Below the pieces are notes generated by a model. It saw nothing but the letters and a program-made list of their open reading frames with translations. It did no database searches and was not told where the DNA came from. A DNA stretch of 64,000 nt from Arabidopsis thaliana (Eukaryota > Streptophyta > Magnoliopsida > Brassicales > Brassicaceae), in the NCBI RefSeq assembly GCF_000001735.4, contig NC_003070.9:4960001-5024000 (forward strand), given 5' to 3'. Each line of letters opens with the position of its first letter. Position 1 is the stretch's first letter. Positions 51,501-63,655 of the stretch are shown here, piece by piece. A program made the translations under genes and the position numbers.

Positions 51501-54486
51501 TAGAGGTATACCTTAACACAACCAGTACCAAAATTTGGATCAACAAGTATTCCATCACAGATAATAGGTAACTTCCGCCCATTAAATGGGTGCACAGCAA
51601 ATTTCCCATGAAGATGCTTGTATCTTGCATCATCAGGATGAATAGCAATAGCAGTATCCCCAAGCATCGTTTCCACCCTGGTAGTGGCAACAATTACCTC
51701 TCCCAAGCCTCCCTCCAGAGGGTAAGCAAACGAGGTAAGAAGACCAAATTCTACTGGCTTCTCATAGCCAGGAACTTTTAGTAGCGTTTTTTCTTTAATG
51801 TCGATATACTCAACCTACAGATATTAGACACTCCACATAAACAGGATGCCCTCCAACAATCTTAGTCTAACAGTTGCTGCTGACTTACCTCAACATCAGA
51901 TATGGCTGTTCTCAAAATACAATCCCAATTAACAAGCCGAATATCCCTGCAGAAGCCATGGTATACCTTCAGTCAAATGTTCTTTCTTACAACAAGATAA
52001 CTGAAAAAGGTAAAATGGTCCTATAATCCTAATTTCGGTATATTACTGTTTCCATCTACAGGAATTCTATAGCTTGCATCAAAGAACAAAGTCAGACTTA
52101 AACATACCTATATATAAGCCCTTCTTTGTATAACCGTACAAAGGCCTCAGTGACAGCTTTTGATCTTTGCTCGTCCATTGTAAAACACTATAAATTTACA
52201 GGCCGAAACACATCCGTAAGATGGATAGCCCAGGGACACAAGTGAAGATAAAAAATATCATTTACATATATGTTCACCTAGTGGCGAAATAAATAAAACA
52301 GCCAATTTTCTATAACATTTATCCAAGAAAGGTCAAATTACTGGATATTACCTCACGAGACCAGTCGAGAGAAGCTCCTAGTCGCCGTAGCTGTGTTAGA
52401 ATTGTACCGCCGTACTGGTTCTTCCACTTCCACACCTTTTCCATGATCACAAGCAAAACAAGAATTTTTGTATAATGAAAAAAGGAAACTATTCATCAAC
52501 ATATTTTAAATTTTCAACTCACTTCCTTTACGAATTCTTCACGGCCAACATCATGCCTAGTCATGCCTCTATCACGCATGATCTTTTTCTCGACCACCAC
52601 CTAGAATGTACATCCAAGTAAAAAAAAAATATACAATGTGTATAAGATAAAGCTACAAGCCTGTAGCCCAACGAGGATTCACTCTATAGGCTGAAACTTC
52701 AACTAATATGGGAGATGAGATTGGGGCTCACCTGTGTAGCTATACCAGCATGGTCAACCCCGGGTACCCACAAAGCATTATACCCAGACATTCTCTTCCA
52801 ACGAATAATTGTATCCTGCATCAACAAGTATTAAGCCGTTGATCATCGGGAGGAACAATAGACAGCTATAGCACCAAACAATATGCTAATGAAACCTCAA
52901 TTGCAGATGTAAGCGCATGGCCAATATGCAAGGCTCCAGTCACATTTGGAGGAGGAAGAACCTGCAGAATCAATCAAAGGATTAAAGAAACTTTAAAAAT
53001 AGTATTAATAATTTCAGAAGCTCAAGATTTTCTCAACTCAATTTGGTTTTCACAAATTAAGTATTCGAGAAGACAATAAAAAGAAGGTCGAATCCAGAAC
53101 GAGCATGAATTTAAGAATCGGATTAGGCCTTACAATTACAAAAGGTGGCTTGGAACTCTTAGCATCCGCCTTAAAAAGGTCAGATTTCTCCCACCAAGCA
53201 TACCATCTGACCCAATTACAGAATAACAGAGATTATCTAGAGGAACTTCTTGGGATAAATGTCAAAGAAAAAGATCTACACACTTACGATTTCTCCACGG
53301 TAGCAGGGCTGTATTGTTTGGCCATCTGTGAAGAAAGCCTTTTCCTCTCTCCAAGAGGAGTTTCAGGGTCCACAAAATCCTCAGGATTCTCTTCTGACGC
53401 ATCCCGTTTGGAACTCTTCTTTGCGCTCTTTTTAGGGACATTAGTTCCATCTTTGGCCTGTTTTGCCTACACGAGAAGCACACCATGATAAATATTTCAA
53501 GTTACAGGGAAAATTAAGGATTTGGCTGGCACATTACACATACATATGAAGCAGGAACCCGAAATGAATAATTGGAGTTCCTCAGAGCTTACCTTCAGTT
53601 CAGCCAGCCTCTCTTTCTCCAAAGCTTTTTGCTTCTTCAACTCCTTTTCTTTAGCCTATGAATAAATTACAATTGAATTCGAACAAAATATAATGAAATT
53701 AATGAGATTGAAAAAATCAAAATTGAGTCAATATTTTACTTAAAACTAACTCCCACCACACAAAGAAAAATGAAATGTAAGGCGTATTCAAAAGTATACA
53801 ACTCTAAAACAACACCAAAAGAAACACAAACTATGATTATACGAATTTGTGCCAAGTACTCAAACTATTAAATGTAGAACACTTCTTCATTCTGATATAG
53901 TGAAGACGGTTTCTCAAACTTTTCTATCTTAAAAATAACAATACGATCTCATCAGTTCCATTTTCCAAATGGGTAATCCATAGTTATCACTATCCAATCT
54001 CTATTAGCTAGTCCCATGATTGAACAATAAACTCAATCACACTCGTCTATGAGATTCTAGATATCAAAATTGTTAAAATCAAGCTCAAAGAGAACAGCAC
54101 AACCACGTTGAATCGACTCCAGAAAACGTTTCTGAGAAAAATGGGGAAAAAAATCACAAGTCAAACCTTCTCTTCCTTCTTCTTTTTCCGCTCAAGCTCC
54201 TCCTCTGTCAGGATCTTCTTCTCTGATTCCGACTACGAAATTCAGAAAACAAACATTCAATTCTCAGACTTAAACAAATAGCAGCAGAATTTCGAAATCC
54301 GGTGGGTAATCCTAACGGAGAAACAAACAATCGGTGATTACAAAATCGTACCATTGTTCTGGAACCGTGAAACGAACGAACTAGCTGATTCGTAAGCGTC
54401 GGAGATAAGAAGCTGGAGCGAGAATGAGTAGCTGAACAACAAGATACAAATAACGGCTTGGCTCTTCTTAGGAAGAGTAGTGACAT
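48502..54486 (-). CDS. TWN2: Valyl-tRNA synthetase, dual mitochondrial/cytosolic
   Basis: Twenty-one exons: 54352..54486, 54167..54232, 53593..53655, 53288..53466, 53134..53206, 52896..52961, 52732..52815, 52523..52600, 52352..52435, 52108..52187, 51889..51946, 51512..51814, 51251..51421, 50917..51116, 50371..50773, 50012..50263, 49427..49927, 49236..49342, 49012..49111, 48779..48927 and 48502..48676. They give 1108 aa with every junction in frame. Class I motifs: HIGH at 184-187 in [11 protein letters not shown], and KMSKS at 695-699 in [11 protein letters not shown]. The connective-peptide editing domain contains [16 protein letters not shown]-terminal coiled coil ([18 protein letters not shown]) resembles other ValRS tRNA-binding arms. 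Exon 1 encodes a 44-residue Arg/Ser-rich mitochondrial presequence; Met45, its last codon, is a second start for the cytosolic form. The TWIN2 mutant makes twin embryos when expression of this gene is altered. Confidence 0.98.
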
Positions 54487-54947
54487 AGACAAAAAACCTG
54501 CTAGGGCTAATTGAAATGCTCCTTTTTTTTAACACTATACAAAAAACATTTTTAATTTTAAAAATTAGAAATTAAACCGGAAAAAATTAGAGATTTGGGT
54601 TACAAGTTGGGTATTTCGTTTTAAGCCCAGTGGGCTTGGAATTACGACGGTCAATACTCAATATATATTTCAAGCTGTTCTCGAATCAACGAGTGTGTGA
54701 TTTCTTATCAAGATACGTAATATAATATCTATCGGAGAGATGTATAAAAAAAGGTTGAGAAAGAAGCCACAACTACATTCAACTACGTACTTCAGATCAA
54801 CTGTCAACAAAAATTTCCTTCACGTCACAACCAGAGACATGGTTTTGTTTGGTTATTACATTGACCTTCTCACACTGTCTAATACCAGAGAGATGACATT
54901 GATGGAGAAGAAGGGATGAAAATAGGAGTTTTTGTGGTGTGAGTGGC
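54487..54947 (-). other. TWN2 promoter and DECOY 3' UTR
   Basis: 461 bp separate the DECOY stop from the TWN2 start codon on the same strand. A site II-like GGGCTT/GCCCA pair lies at 54,624-54,637. No TATA box is obvious, as expected for a housekeeping gene. Confidence 0.45.
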
Positions 54948-56501
54948 TCAGCTAATGATCATCTTGTTGAAGAATTCAGCTTGCTCAGGGAAGAATTCCA
55001 AGAGCTCGTCTTTGGTTACCCACACAAAATCCTCGCAGTTGCTTATGTCGTATTTCGATGCTGCTACTACACTGCATTTGAAGAAGAACCTCTACACAAC
55101 AACAAAATTCAGTTTAGAAATCTTGAGCTTCTGAAATTACTAATACTAGTAAAACCCCGTTAACGTTCGTTCTTGCCTTGTAAGATGGCAAATCAGGCAT
55201 TTCTTCTGTAGGTTGTATGGCCATGTGAGCCATTGGAGCATTTCCAACAAAGTATGTGTGAGTGAGGTCTCCTACGACTGACTTCAAAGCAGATTCCGCG
55301 CACTGCAAATACCGAATTTACATATTAACAATAAGCACATGAATGAAATTTTATGGTCTTGTGTGTTGAAATAGAGGCATCAAATCAAACAAACACCTTG
55401 CGAAGAGTTGGCTCAGAATCATAGACTTTCTCTGGGAAGTGCCAAACAGGTTTGTCACTAGTAGCTCCAAATGGCTTGCCGAATATGAGAAGATACAACT
55501 TTTTGTCTAGGGCTCTATATAATGACCTATAATAGCAGCATTTTCCCAAAAGTAACTATCAATCATCAACCGAAGAGAAATACAACAGGCCAGGAAGCTT
55601 TAAGAGGTGCCAACAACTTACTTCCTATCGTTATTCTTGTCAGCCTCTGTAATTCTAGGAGCAGGTACATAGTCCATTTGGTATTCACCCTTGGCTCTGT
55701 ATTCACGTATCATAAGATTAACCAAAGACGAAATGAAATTTTCATAGAAGCTTCACCGCACTTGGAGAAAAATGAAACTGACCTATACAGAACCTTCACT
55801 ATATATCTATGAGCATGTAACACTTCTAATATAGTTCACTTCAGGCAAGGTAATTCTGCTGAAGAATTGAGCAACAATAACTCACGGAGCTACTCGGAAA
55901 AACTCCCAATCTAACATTCTTTGCTATTGTCATAATAACTAACAAGGATGACACAAAGTTGAATGCAGAAGAAACCTTCGAGCAGATTATATGCTTGGAC
56001 ACATGATGATATCAAAAGAAGATTGAGAAAAACAGAAACTTTTACCTGTTCTTAGCAATGTCTAAGAACTCATCGGGATATCTACGACGAAACTGCTGTT
56101 GCCAATTGAATCTGCCATAGAGCAACAAAATCAAGACCAAAACGTGATCAAAATCAAAATGAACCAGAGAGTAAAATCAAAATTTCGGTGCTCAATGACT
56201 CAAATCTTATTCATTCCGCAACATAAAAAAGCAGTCTTTGAATCACACAACTATACTTTTCCCCCCATTTTCTCTCAAAATCTCACCATTCCTCAACCAA
56301 AGAAAAAACAGAACACAAGCAAAGCGATGAGAGAGCTTACTTGAACTCCTGGAAAGCGTAAACGGCAGGATCCGGTTTGGGTATCACAACGCGCAATCTC
56401 TCGAAAAGCACCGAAGCTACGATCTTATCAGAGCTCGTGCAAAACCCTCGCCTGCTCTCCAAGAGAGGCTTAGCTAGTAGCCGCAAAGATGATCTCGGCA
56501 T
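54948..56501 (-). CDS. DECOY: Mitochondrial ribosomal protein mL46-like (DECOY)
   Basis: Six exons, 56341..56501, 56046..56111, 55622..55696, 55397..55526, 55177..55302 and 54948..55091, encode 233 aa. The N-terminus (PRSSLRLLAKPLLESRRGFC) is Arg/Leu/Ser-rich without acids, a likely mitochondrial presequence. The body resembles the MRP-L46 family, a Nudix-fold large-subunit protein that is not expected to be catalytic, with FQWRRRYP-like FRRRYPDEFLD, then VPAPRITEADK, and a C-terminal WVTKDELLEFFPEQAEFF. Intron 5 begins GCAAG directly after AAG (55176-55175), a GC-AG intron; no GT nearby keeps frame. The gene name DECOY and the family call are from memory. Confidence 0.88.
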
Positions 56502-56632
56502 TTCTCAATCTCACAACCCAGAAACGAAATCGAGTTTGGTTAGAGAGTGAACGCCGGCGCTTGAGCCTGAGAGTGAGAGGGTTTTTCCAAATCCCCTTTC
56601 AGGTAAAACAATTTCGACGGAATCGAAAAATT

Positions 56633-56706
56633 ATTGGTTTACATAACCAGAATCCGGTTTGATCTAATTAAAATTGGATTACATAACCAAACCAGAATCC
56701 GGTTTG
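56633..56706. repeat. Direct duplicate in the DECOY promoter
   Basis: Two copies of an ATTGG.TTACATAACC...AGAATCCGGTTT block start at 56633 and 56673. The second has a 4-bp insertion (AAAC or similar) before CCAGAATCC. The copies are 40 bp apart, about 130-200 bp upstream of the DECOY start. Confidence 0.8.
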
Positions 56707-59700
56707 CTATGCATTCGGATAGATGAAAATTTGGTTCGTTCATGTAATTACGGTGTTGACAAAAAAAGTAATAGATATTTAGATTACCTTTAAGAAAATT
56801 AACTACACATATATTTCATCGGAAAATAAATATTTAAGATACTGGTATAAAATCTGTGTTATACATAGCTGAATTTTTTTATTTTATTTTTGGGCAAAGT
56901 TACATAGCTGAATCTGATGAAGAAATTGTAACATTATTTCGACTCATACATCAAAACATAAAACTTTAGTTTATCACTTAATACATACACTTTACTGAAC
57001 CATAAACTTATCAATCTACGTAAAGTCTTGGGAAAACAACGCGACATGTCTCGGACTATGCAGAAGAATGGTCCGTGACAACACTCTCTTATCGATTCTT
57101 TTTAAATCGAAGCATCTGTGTTTTTGGTTAAAGTATGTTGTGTGGACTTGACTTTTTTTTTGTGTGTGTGGTCCGAATAGATTATTAATAAAGCAAAAAC
57201 AAAGAAGAAGCAATGGGTCCAAATAATAGCAAGAGACAAAATCTCCGACCGAGGCCAAACCTGTGCTTCAATCATCACCGTTTGATTCACCATGATTACC
57301 GATCGGCGATCGTGAACCGTCCAATGAACAACACATGCAAAGACAAATATAGCACAGCTTTGGTAATAACATAATTCTCCTAATCTGTCTATATATATAA
57401 TTAACAAGAGGATTCAATTAAGTGATAGCAGTTTGTTTATCCGTCATAATTCTTTTGGTTGATGGTATTATAAAATCTTACCTAAAATCTACCCCCACTA
57501 AATGGTTCTGTTTTTTGTCGTAAATGGTTCTTGTTTAAAATAATCTCAGGATTCTCCAACATGAGATATTAAAAATCTACTCGGACCCATGAAAAAAATA
57601 TAAAGAGGATTCGATCATGGATCAGTCATATGGTTTGAAATTTTGAAAATTATACATACTAAATATTGGATATCGTATTGGTAACGTTTTCAATGCTACG
57701 TATGAAAATAAATAATTTATGGTTTTACAAAATCAACTATTTCTAAATACCAACTAACATCTATAACGTTTCATTAAAAATTTGAGACAAGTAGTTCGAT
57801 GATGACCAATGTGGTTAGCTTACAATTGGTAGTCTTGTTGAATAAACATATAGTTGGAAACTATTAACAAACAAAAAAAAACTTACTACATGATCGAATA
57901 CAAAAGTTGTTATTTGATCCATAAAACTTGCGAAACTTTTGGATATTATATCTAAATCACAACTCCGATACGTGTGTAATTATTTTCCAAAATATTAAAT
58001 ATCAACTCATTATTTCTCAATTCTAGGGACAACCGTCAAGAAAACCAAGTAAATGCAAATTTGCAATCATAAAATTTGACCAATATATATATTTGGGACC
58101 ATTCAAACTCGAATTTAAAGAAGAGACCCACAGATGATACGGTTGCAATCTTTCTAAATTTCCAAATGGGTCCCTCCGGCATGCCTACACTCGACCCCAC
58201 TGAAAATCCGTATGCCGGCTATATGCATTACAATCGAGAAAAAGCATTCTTACTCGGTGACAAGTAATCTATTTTTTTGTCCCATTAATACAAACGCAAA
58301 GTTATTTTCTCTTTTTGTTGTCAACAAATGCTAAGTAAGTCATACTGTGTACTTGTTCGATCCAATTAACTTCAAGAATCTTAGGTAAGTAATGATAATC
58401 TCTAAATTTCTTATCAAGTTTTAAGTCGTGTTTAGTAATTATGCTTGCGTTGTGCTATATTATCTCGTCCTTAGAAATAACAAAAATTGAAATAAAAGGT
58501 AAGTAATGATGGAGTAAACGTGACAGGATATGACATGACCCCACGATGGAGAAGAAATGAAAGTATATAAGTCTAAGGAAAAAAGTACCTAATAATAGAA
58601 GAACAGGTTGTTCACCAAATCAGAAAGCAAATTTTGCTTTGAAGAATAATACATACAGAGATAAAGCTGCAAATTTGAAATCCTCTCTTATGTGTATCTC
58701 TGAATTCATTTATTTTGTCAACATGCATGACTTTGATAACCCATCTTACCAAACCGGTGCATCTCGTCGTTGTATTTATGTTAAACGTTTCACATCAATA
58801 CAGATTACATAGATTCTATGTAGAATTTTGTATTTTAAGCAGAATATGGTTGAATATAGGATTACATAGTTTCGCATTTCACTTATCTAAATTGTAACTA
58901 TAAATCATTATATATAGCACTGATAGGTTTAAACGACATTTGTTTTTACGTTTTATGATAGTTAAACAACTAAACCCGTTTTTGTCCTAATCATGTTTTT
59001 CAAGTGTATATATATATATATTCACTATCAGCTAATTCTAAGTGGAAGGACAATATTGCAATTGGCGATAAGTAGGTTACGCATATTAAACCCATCATAT
59101 TCATATATATGATTGAAAATTTATGATTCATGTAGTAGATATACAAACCACAAAATAAACAAAAATTCATATATTTGTTGTACTAATATACTTATATACA
59201 TAACACGACTAATTAATCAAGTGATATATCATGCATCTACCACAGTACCACTTTCTCTCTCTTCCATGAGTAACATGCATGAGCAGCATTAGAACAAAGA
59301 CATCATGATGATAGTTTCATCGCCTTTAGCCATTATTCAGTCCCCCATTACCTAACCCCACTCAAATTTCAAAACCTAGTTTACATTTGTTCCATTTTTG
59401 TTTTACACATTGGTCAATATCAATTCATTTCTCATTGACATATAGTTTGTATTTATACACCTCATCATATATGTATTGTAAGAAAAAGTATTAACACTCT
59501 TGTTGAATAACAAATTAATTTACAACACGAATGAGAGATTCGTTAATCAGACTGCATTTCAATATCGTTCACAATTTAAGTTGTTGTTTACCTTAAATTA
59601 TTGTAATGGTGGAGTCACAAATCATATTGAAAACTTATTTTCTTAGTAAGAAATGCAGTTAAAAATGGTCATTTCACCATGTCACAAATAACCACTAAAA

Positions 59701-59922
59701 TTGATAGTATTATTTTGTATGAAATAAATCCTGATGGGCAGAGACTGTCCAACCATTAGTGTAATTATCTTTTCTTTATAGTTGACTGTATTGAGTACTG
59801 ATTTTTCTCCTTCCAAATTTCTTCTCTGCTTTAACTTGTTTTCCCCTTTTTCTTTTCCATTTTCATGCTTTATTTGGATTAATTTCAATTTATTTTAACT
59901 TTTTACTCACAACCCACCAAGA

Positions 59923-59929
59923 TATATAG
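59923..59929 (+). promoter_or_regulatory. TATA box of the XRI1-like gene
   Basis: TATATAG, 66 bp before the ATG. A short leader of about 35-40 nt is implied. Confidence 0.5.
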
Positions 59930-59994
59930 GCAGCCACATGGTCTCACCTTAATTCAACACATTCACAGTCAATCCACAAATCATTAAAAAAAAT

Positions 59995-60235
59995 ATGAGT
60001 GAGCTTTCATACTCTCTCCCCTCTTGGGATCTCCATAACCTTGGATCACTCTTCAACCAAAACTTCAATCTAGGTATAGACAACAACGATTTTATATTAC
60101 AGTTCTTTTATGTATATTTATAGAATGATTTATGTTAAGTTTGCTGGTGGATTCGTGCAAACAAAGAAAAAGTATATTTTCGTTGTAAGATGAATGTATT
60201 TAATTTGTGCTAGTAATTCAAGAAAATTTCATTAA

Positions 60236-60266
<31 letters not shown>

Positions 60267-61445
60267 CTTTTTTTTTTCTATACACACACATAATGTGAGG
60301 AATTTGGCCATGCAATGTACTTGTAGATGCATGGGGGCTCATTGATGAATCGCCGGAGAATATATTCTGTTCACCGGAGATGGAAATCGGGGACGTTTCC
60401 ACCGGATACCTTGAAGACGCACTCATTGAATTCAGTGGGAGAAGCAAACGGAGACGTCTCTCGTTCAACGGCGCCGAGGACAAACCAGATAACGATTTAG
60501 ACCATTCTCAGGTTTATATAATTACTACTCTGTTTTTTGGTTTGTCATTTACGTAATTATTCCGTATTTTTCATTTGTTATGAAACTGATTTAGTTGATC
60601 GCGGAATATAATAATGCAGAATCATTGGGGTCTGTCTGAGAATTATAGTTGCACGAGTAGTCAGTTTGCAGGTGAGACCTACTTCTTTATTATTATCACC
60701 CATATTTTTTTGAGGCATATTTATTATTTAATACTATTAACATATAAATGATCAATACATTAGTGCTGTTTTAATATAAATAGTAAGTTAATTGAATAAT
60801 CTTTGTGAATAATTTTCTTATATTTAAACAGACGAATCTCCAAATTCTTCCATCAATATATGTTCTGAAGAAAAATCCTCAATTTCGTCGAGAAACTCTT
60901 TCGAACCATCCTCGTCCACGTCAAGTAAGCATATTGTATTTTCTTCCGAAGTAGTGAATTATATGGGACTTTTTCGTTTTTGTTTATGCGTAATTGTCCA
61001 CAGTAGCTATAATTAAACAAATCAATCATGAAATTTCACTTTTATTCATTTGCGTTTTGCGTTTATAAAATATTTAATATTAATAAAATTATGTGTTTCT
61101 AATCACATGCAAAGCATTTTAAACACAAAGTCCGATCCCGAATAAACACTGACGTAACACTTGTGCATTACAGAAAAGAATGACTATGACGAGAAGAAGA
61201 GGGTGGTGTATCCATTTGGAGTGGTAAAACCAGGTGGTCGAGAAGAAGATATAACTCTAAATGACATTAATAAGAGGATTTTAATGCCATCGGCTAGGCC
61301 GGTTCGACATCCGGTTGGAGACTTTGCATGTCGTCCGTGTGTCTCTGCAGATGGACCGGGTCTATCAGGCAAAGCCGTGGTTGCATTCACGAAGATACAA
61401 ACATTAGGGAGGGGCACAATTACTATTATAAGAACTAAGGGATGA
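59995..61445 (+). CDS. XRI1-like protein (At1g14630-type)
   Basis: Five exons, 59995..60073, 60327..60511, 60620..60671, 60832..60924 and 61174..61445, encode 226 aa. The N-terminus has SLPSWDLHNLGSLF and an acidic stretch with WGLIDESPENIF. A basic patch GRSKRRRLSF is a possible nuclear signal. The C-terminal third carries the conserved block VVYPFGVVKPGG followed by REEDITLNDINKRIL. These features match my memory of XRI1, an X-ray-induced nuclear protein needed for meiosis and post-meiotic genome stability. The function of this paralogue is not known to me. All introns are GT-AG, and intron 1 contains a TA microsatellite. Confidence 0.85.
60239..60266. repeat. TA microsatellite in intron 1
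   Basis: Pure (TA)n of about 28 bp inside the first intron of the XRI1-like gene, followed by a T-tract. Confidence 0.9.
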
Positions 61446-63655
61446 TATATCATATATGTAATTAATATTGGCTATTAGAGGGGGGTCGTTATAATATGTA
61501 CTGGAGATGTTTCAAAAAGACTAATCATTGGTTGACATGTTCAAACCTATTGTTGTATATAATGAGAAATGGTGTATATTAGTATACATGCTTTTCCATT
61601 TTCTTAGAAATCTTCCTTCTAATTATTTAGAAACCTCTTAAAAAAGAATCAAGATAATAGATATCTTAGAAACTTACTAAACAAATTTTCTTAAGAAATC
61701 AAGATTTTGTATGTATTGACAAAAAAAAAAAGTTCTCTTCTTTTTTTCGTTTGATATATTATGTTTTTTGCATGTTCGTGCTTTTTGTTCTTTACCCTTT
61801 TTCCCCTAGCCAACCCTTTTGTTCTTTAGTAAAAGAAAAATTCAGTAGACACCAAATAAATAAACGAAGCGTGAAGAAGAATAAATAACAAAGAAATTAA
61901 AGCAAAAGAGAAGAATATGCTGAAAAGCAAGAACAAACAAAAGAGAAAGAGAGAGTATTTATAAGTACCTTATCAGGAAATTCTCAAAGATGGTTATATG
62001 ATTTTAGGCAACAAGCTTTCTTATCTATATGTTCGAAATACTTAAATGATTATTAATTATTACCATATAGTCAATATTCTTAATGTATCATATCGAAAAA
62101 TCTAAAGTGGATTTTACTTTTAAAATTTGAATTGAAAGAATAAACAAGTCTATAATTAGTAATTTTAAAATTACCAAGCTTCTACTACAATTTTTGAATT
62201 ATAACAAGTACAATGAATCATTTTGTTTCAGCAAATTTAAATTTCGAATTAGAACAAGTATTGTCTCCAAATTTTATTTTATACTAAACCACCAATGTAT
62301 AATTAGTTTAAATTAAATGAAACTAAAATATAATATAATACCTATTTTGTAAGATCAATGTCATTATGGGCCCGATGGTAAGCCCAGGTCGATTTGCACA
62401 CAGTCAAATACATGACGTCATATAACATATATGACGTTTGTCAGCATTTTCTGGTCCGGGACAAAAGATCAGCAATCACTCGTACTGTAGTCAGTACTAG
62501 TAATGTAATGCTCAAGTGTTTAGCATGTGGGAAAAATAAAACACATTTTCAGGTGGTTAGTGACGTGGATTGGTTAATAATTAACAATCGCTAGTGCTCT
62601 CTTTTTTAAAGATTTCTTGAAATTAAATGGAACACCTTTTTTGTCAATCAAATGGAACACCTAACTACTAATTTACCGGTCCTTTCCATTATTTTTCATC
62701 TCCAAACGACCAAGATCAACGTAGCTTTTGACCTTAGTGGGTTGGGTCCATGTTGGTAGACCATGGTTAAAAACTTAAAATTAAGTAATTAACAAAGCTG
62801 AATAAACAACAATATTTTGAATTTTTTTCTTTCCTCATTTTTTAAAATATTGTTTTTGGGGGTGAGAATAGAGTGTTTTTTTCTTTAATTAAATAGATGA
62901 AATACAAAATCAAACATGTAAAACTCCATAATATTATGTAACTTTGACTTGTAAATAACATCCAAATTTGATAAAACCTAATTTAAAATCAAGTATTTAT
63001 CAAATTTCAGTTCAAGATAAAATATTGAATTAACACCAGATTTAAGCCAACAATTCAAAATTTTAACCTAAAAACTTACATAATCTTTTTTTTTCCAAAT
63101 AAATTTAGATTAAATATAGTATGAATTTAGGATTTTTAAAAAAATATTATGCTATTATAATAAAATATATCTTTCTAATTTATATTCATGCATTTGATTC
63201 CTTATCTGTATCAACCATATACAATCAAATATAAGTCTCTGTTGTTAACAGAAAAAAGAAAAAGAAATGATTTTTTTATAAATTAATATAATGATGCAGA
63301 TCGTTGACGAATCGAAAATAGTCGGTTTAGGCGTCTAGCAACTTATATGGAACAACTTTTTAAGCCCAAGTGAAAAAGCCCAATAACAAACTTGAATACA
63401 GAGTATATATATATTCTAGGGTGCGGTTTCTTCCCTCGAAGATCGATTTCCATTGAATCCGTCTTGTACGCTTTTAGATCACGATTTGCTCCGTCCCTCT
63501 CTTCTTCTCCACGTCACGGCGATTCTCGCGGCGGTGCTATTCCTTATCGGTTGAGATACGGTATGTTTCTTAGGTCAATTATGCTCAATTTTGATTTTCC
63601 CAATGTCATCAGAATCTGATGCTAATGTGTTTTTTTTTTTTGCTCGCTGCAGAAA
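61446..63655 (+). other. Intergenic and 5' leader of the SF3A1-like gene
   Basis: The left part is the XRI1-like 3' UTR and AT-rich filler. GGCCC and GCCCA site II elements occur at 62,369-62,386 and 63,363-63,382. A TATATATATATT run at 63,403-63,414 and a CT-rich leader follow. A leader intron runs from GTATGT at 63561 to CAG ending at 63652, three bases before the ATG. Confidence 0.55.

Larger units (their letters stand above)
56502..59994. other. Intergenic between DECOY and the XRI1-like gene
   Basis: The left 200 bp are the divergent-side promoter of DECOY with a duplicated CCAGAATCCGGTTT element. The remainder is AT-rich. A weak open stretch at 58,076-58,267 (+) is noted under rejected items. 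A TATATAG box lies at 59923..59929, 66 bp before the next start codon. Confidence 0.45.

Noticed and set aside
58076..58267. 63-aa open frame with MGPSGMPTLDPTENPYAG
   Set aside because: It looks mildly coding-like, but there is no family match that I know, no promoter and no splice context.
61184..61453. 89-aa minus-strand open frame
   Set aside because: Antisense to the last exon of the XRI1-like gene; no independent evidence.
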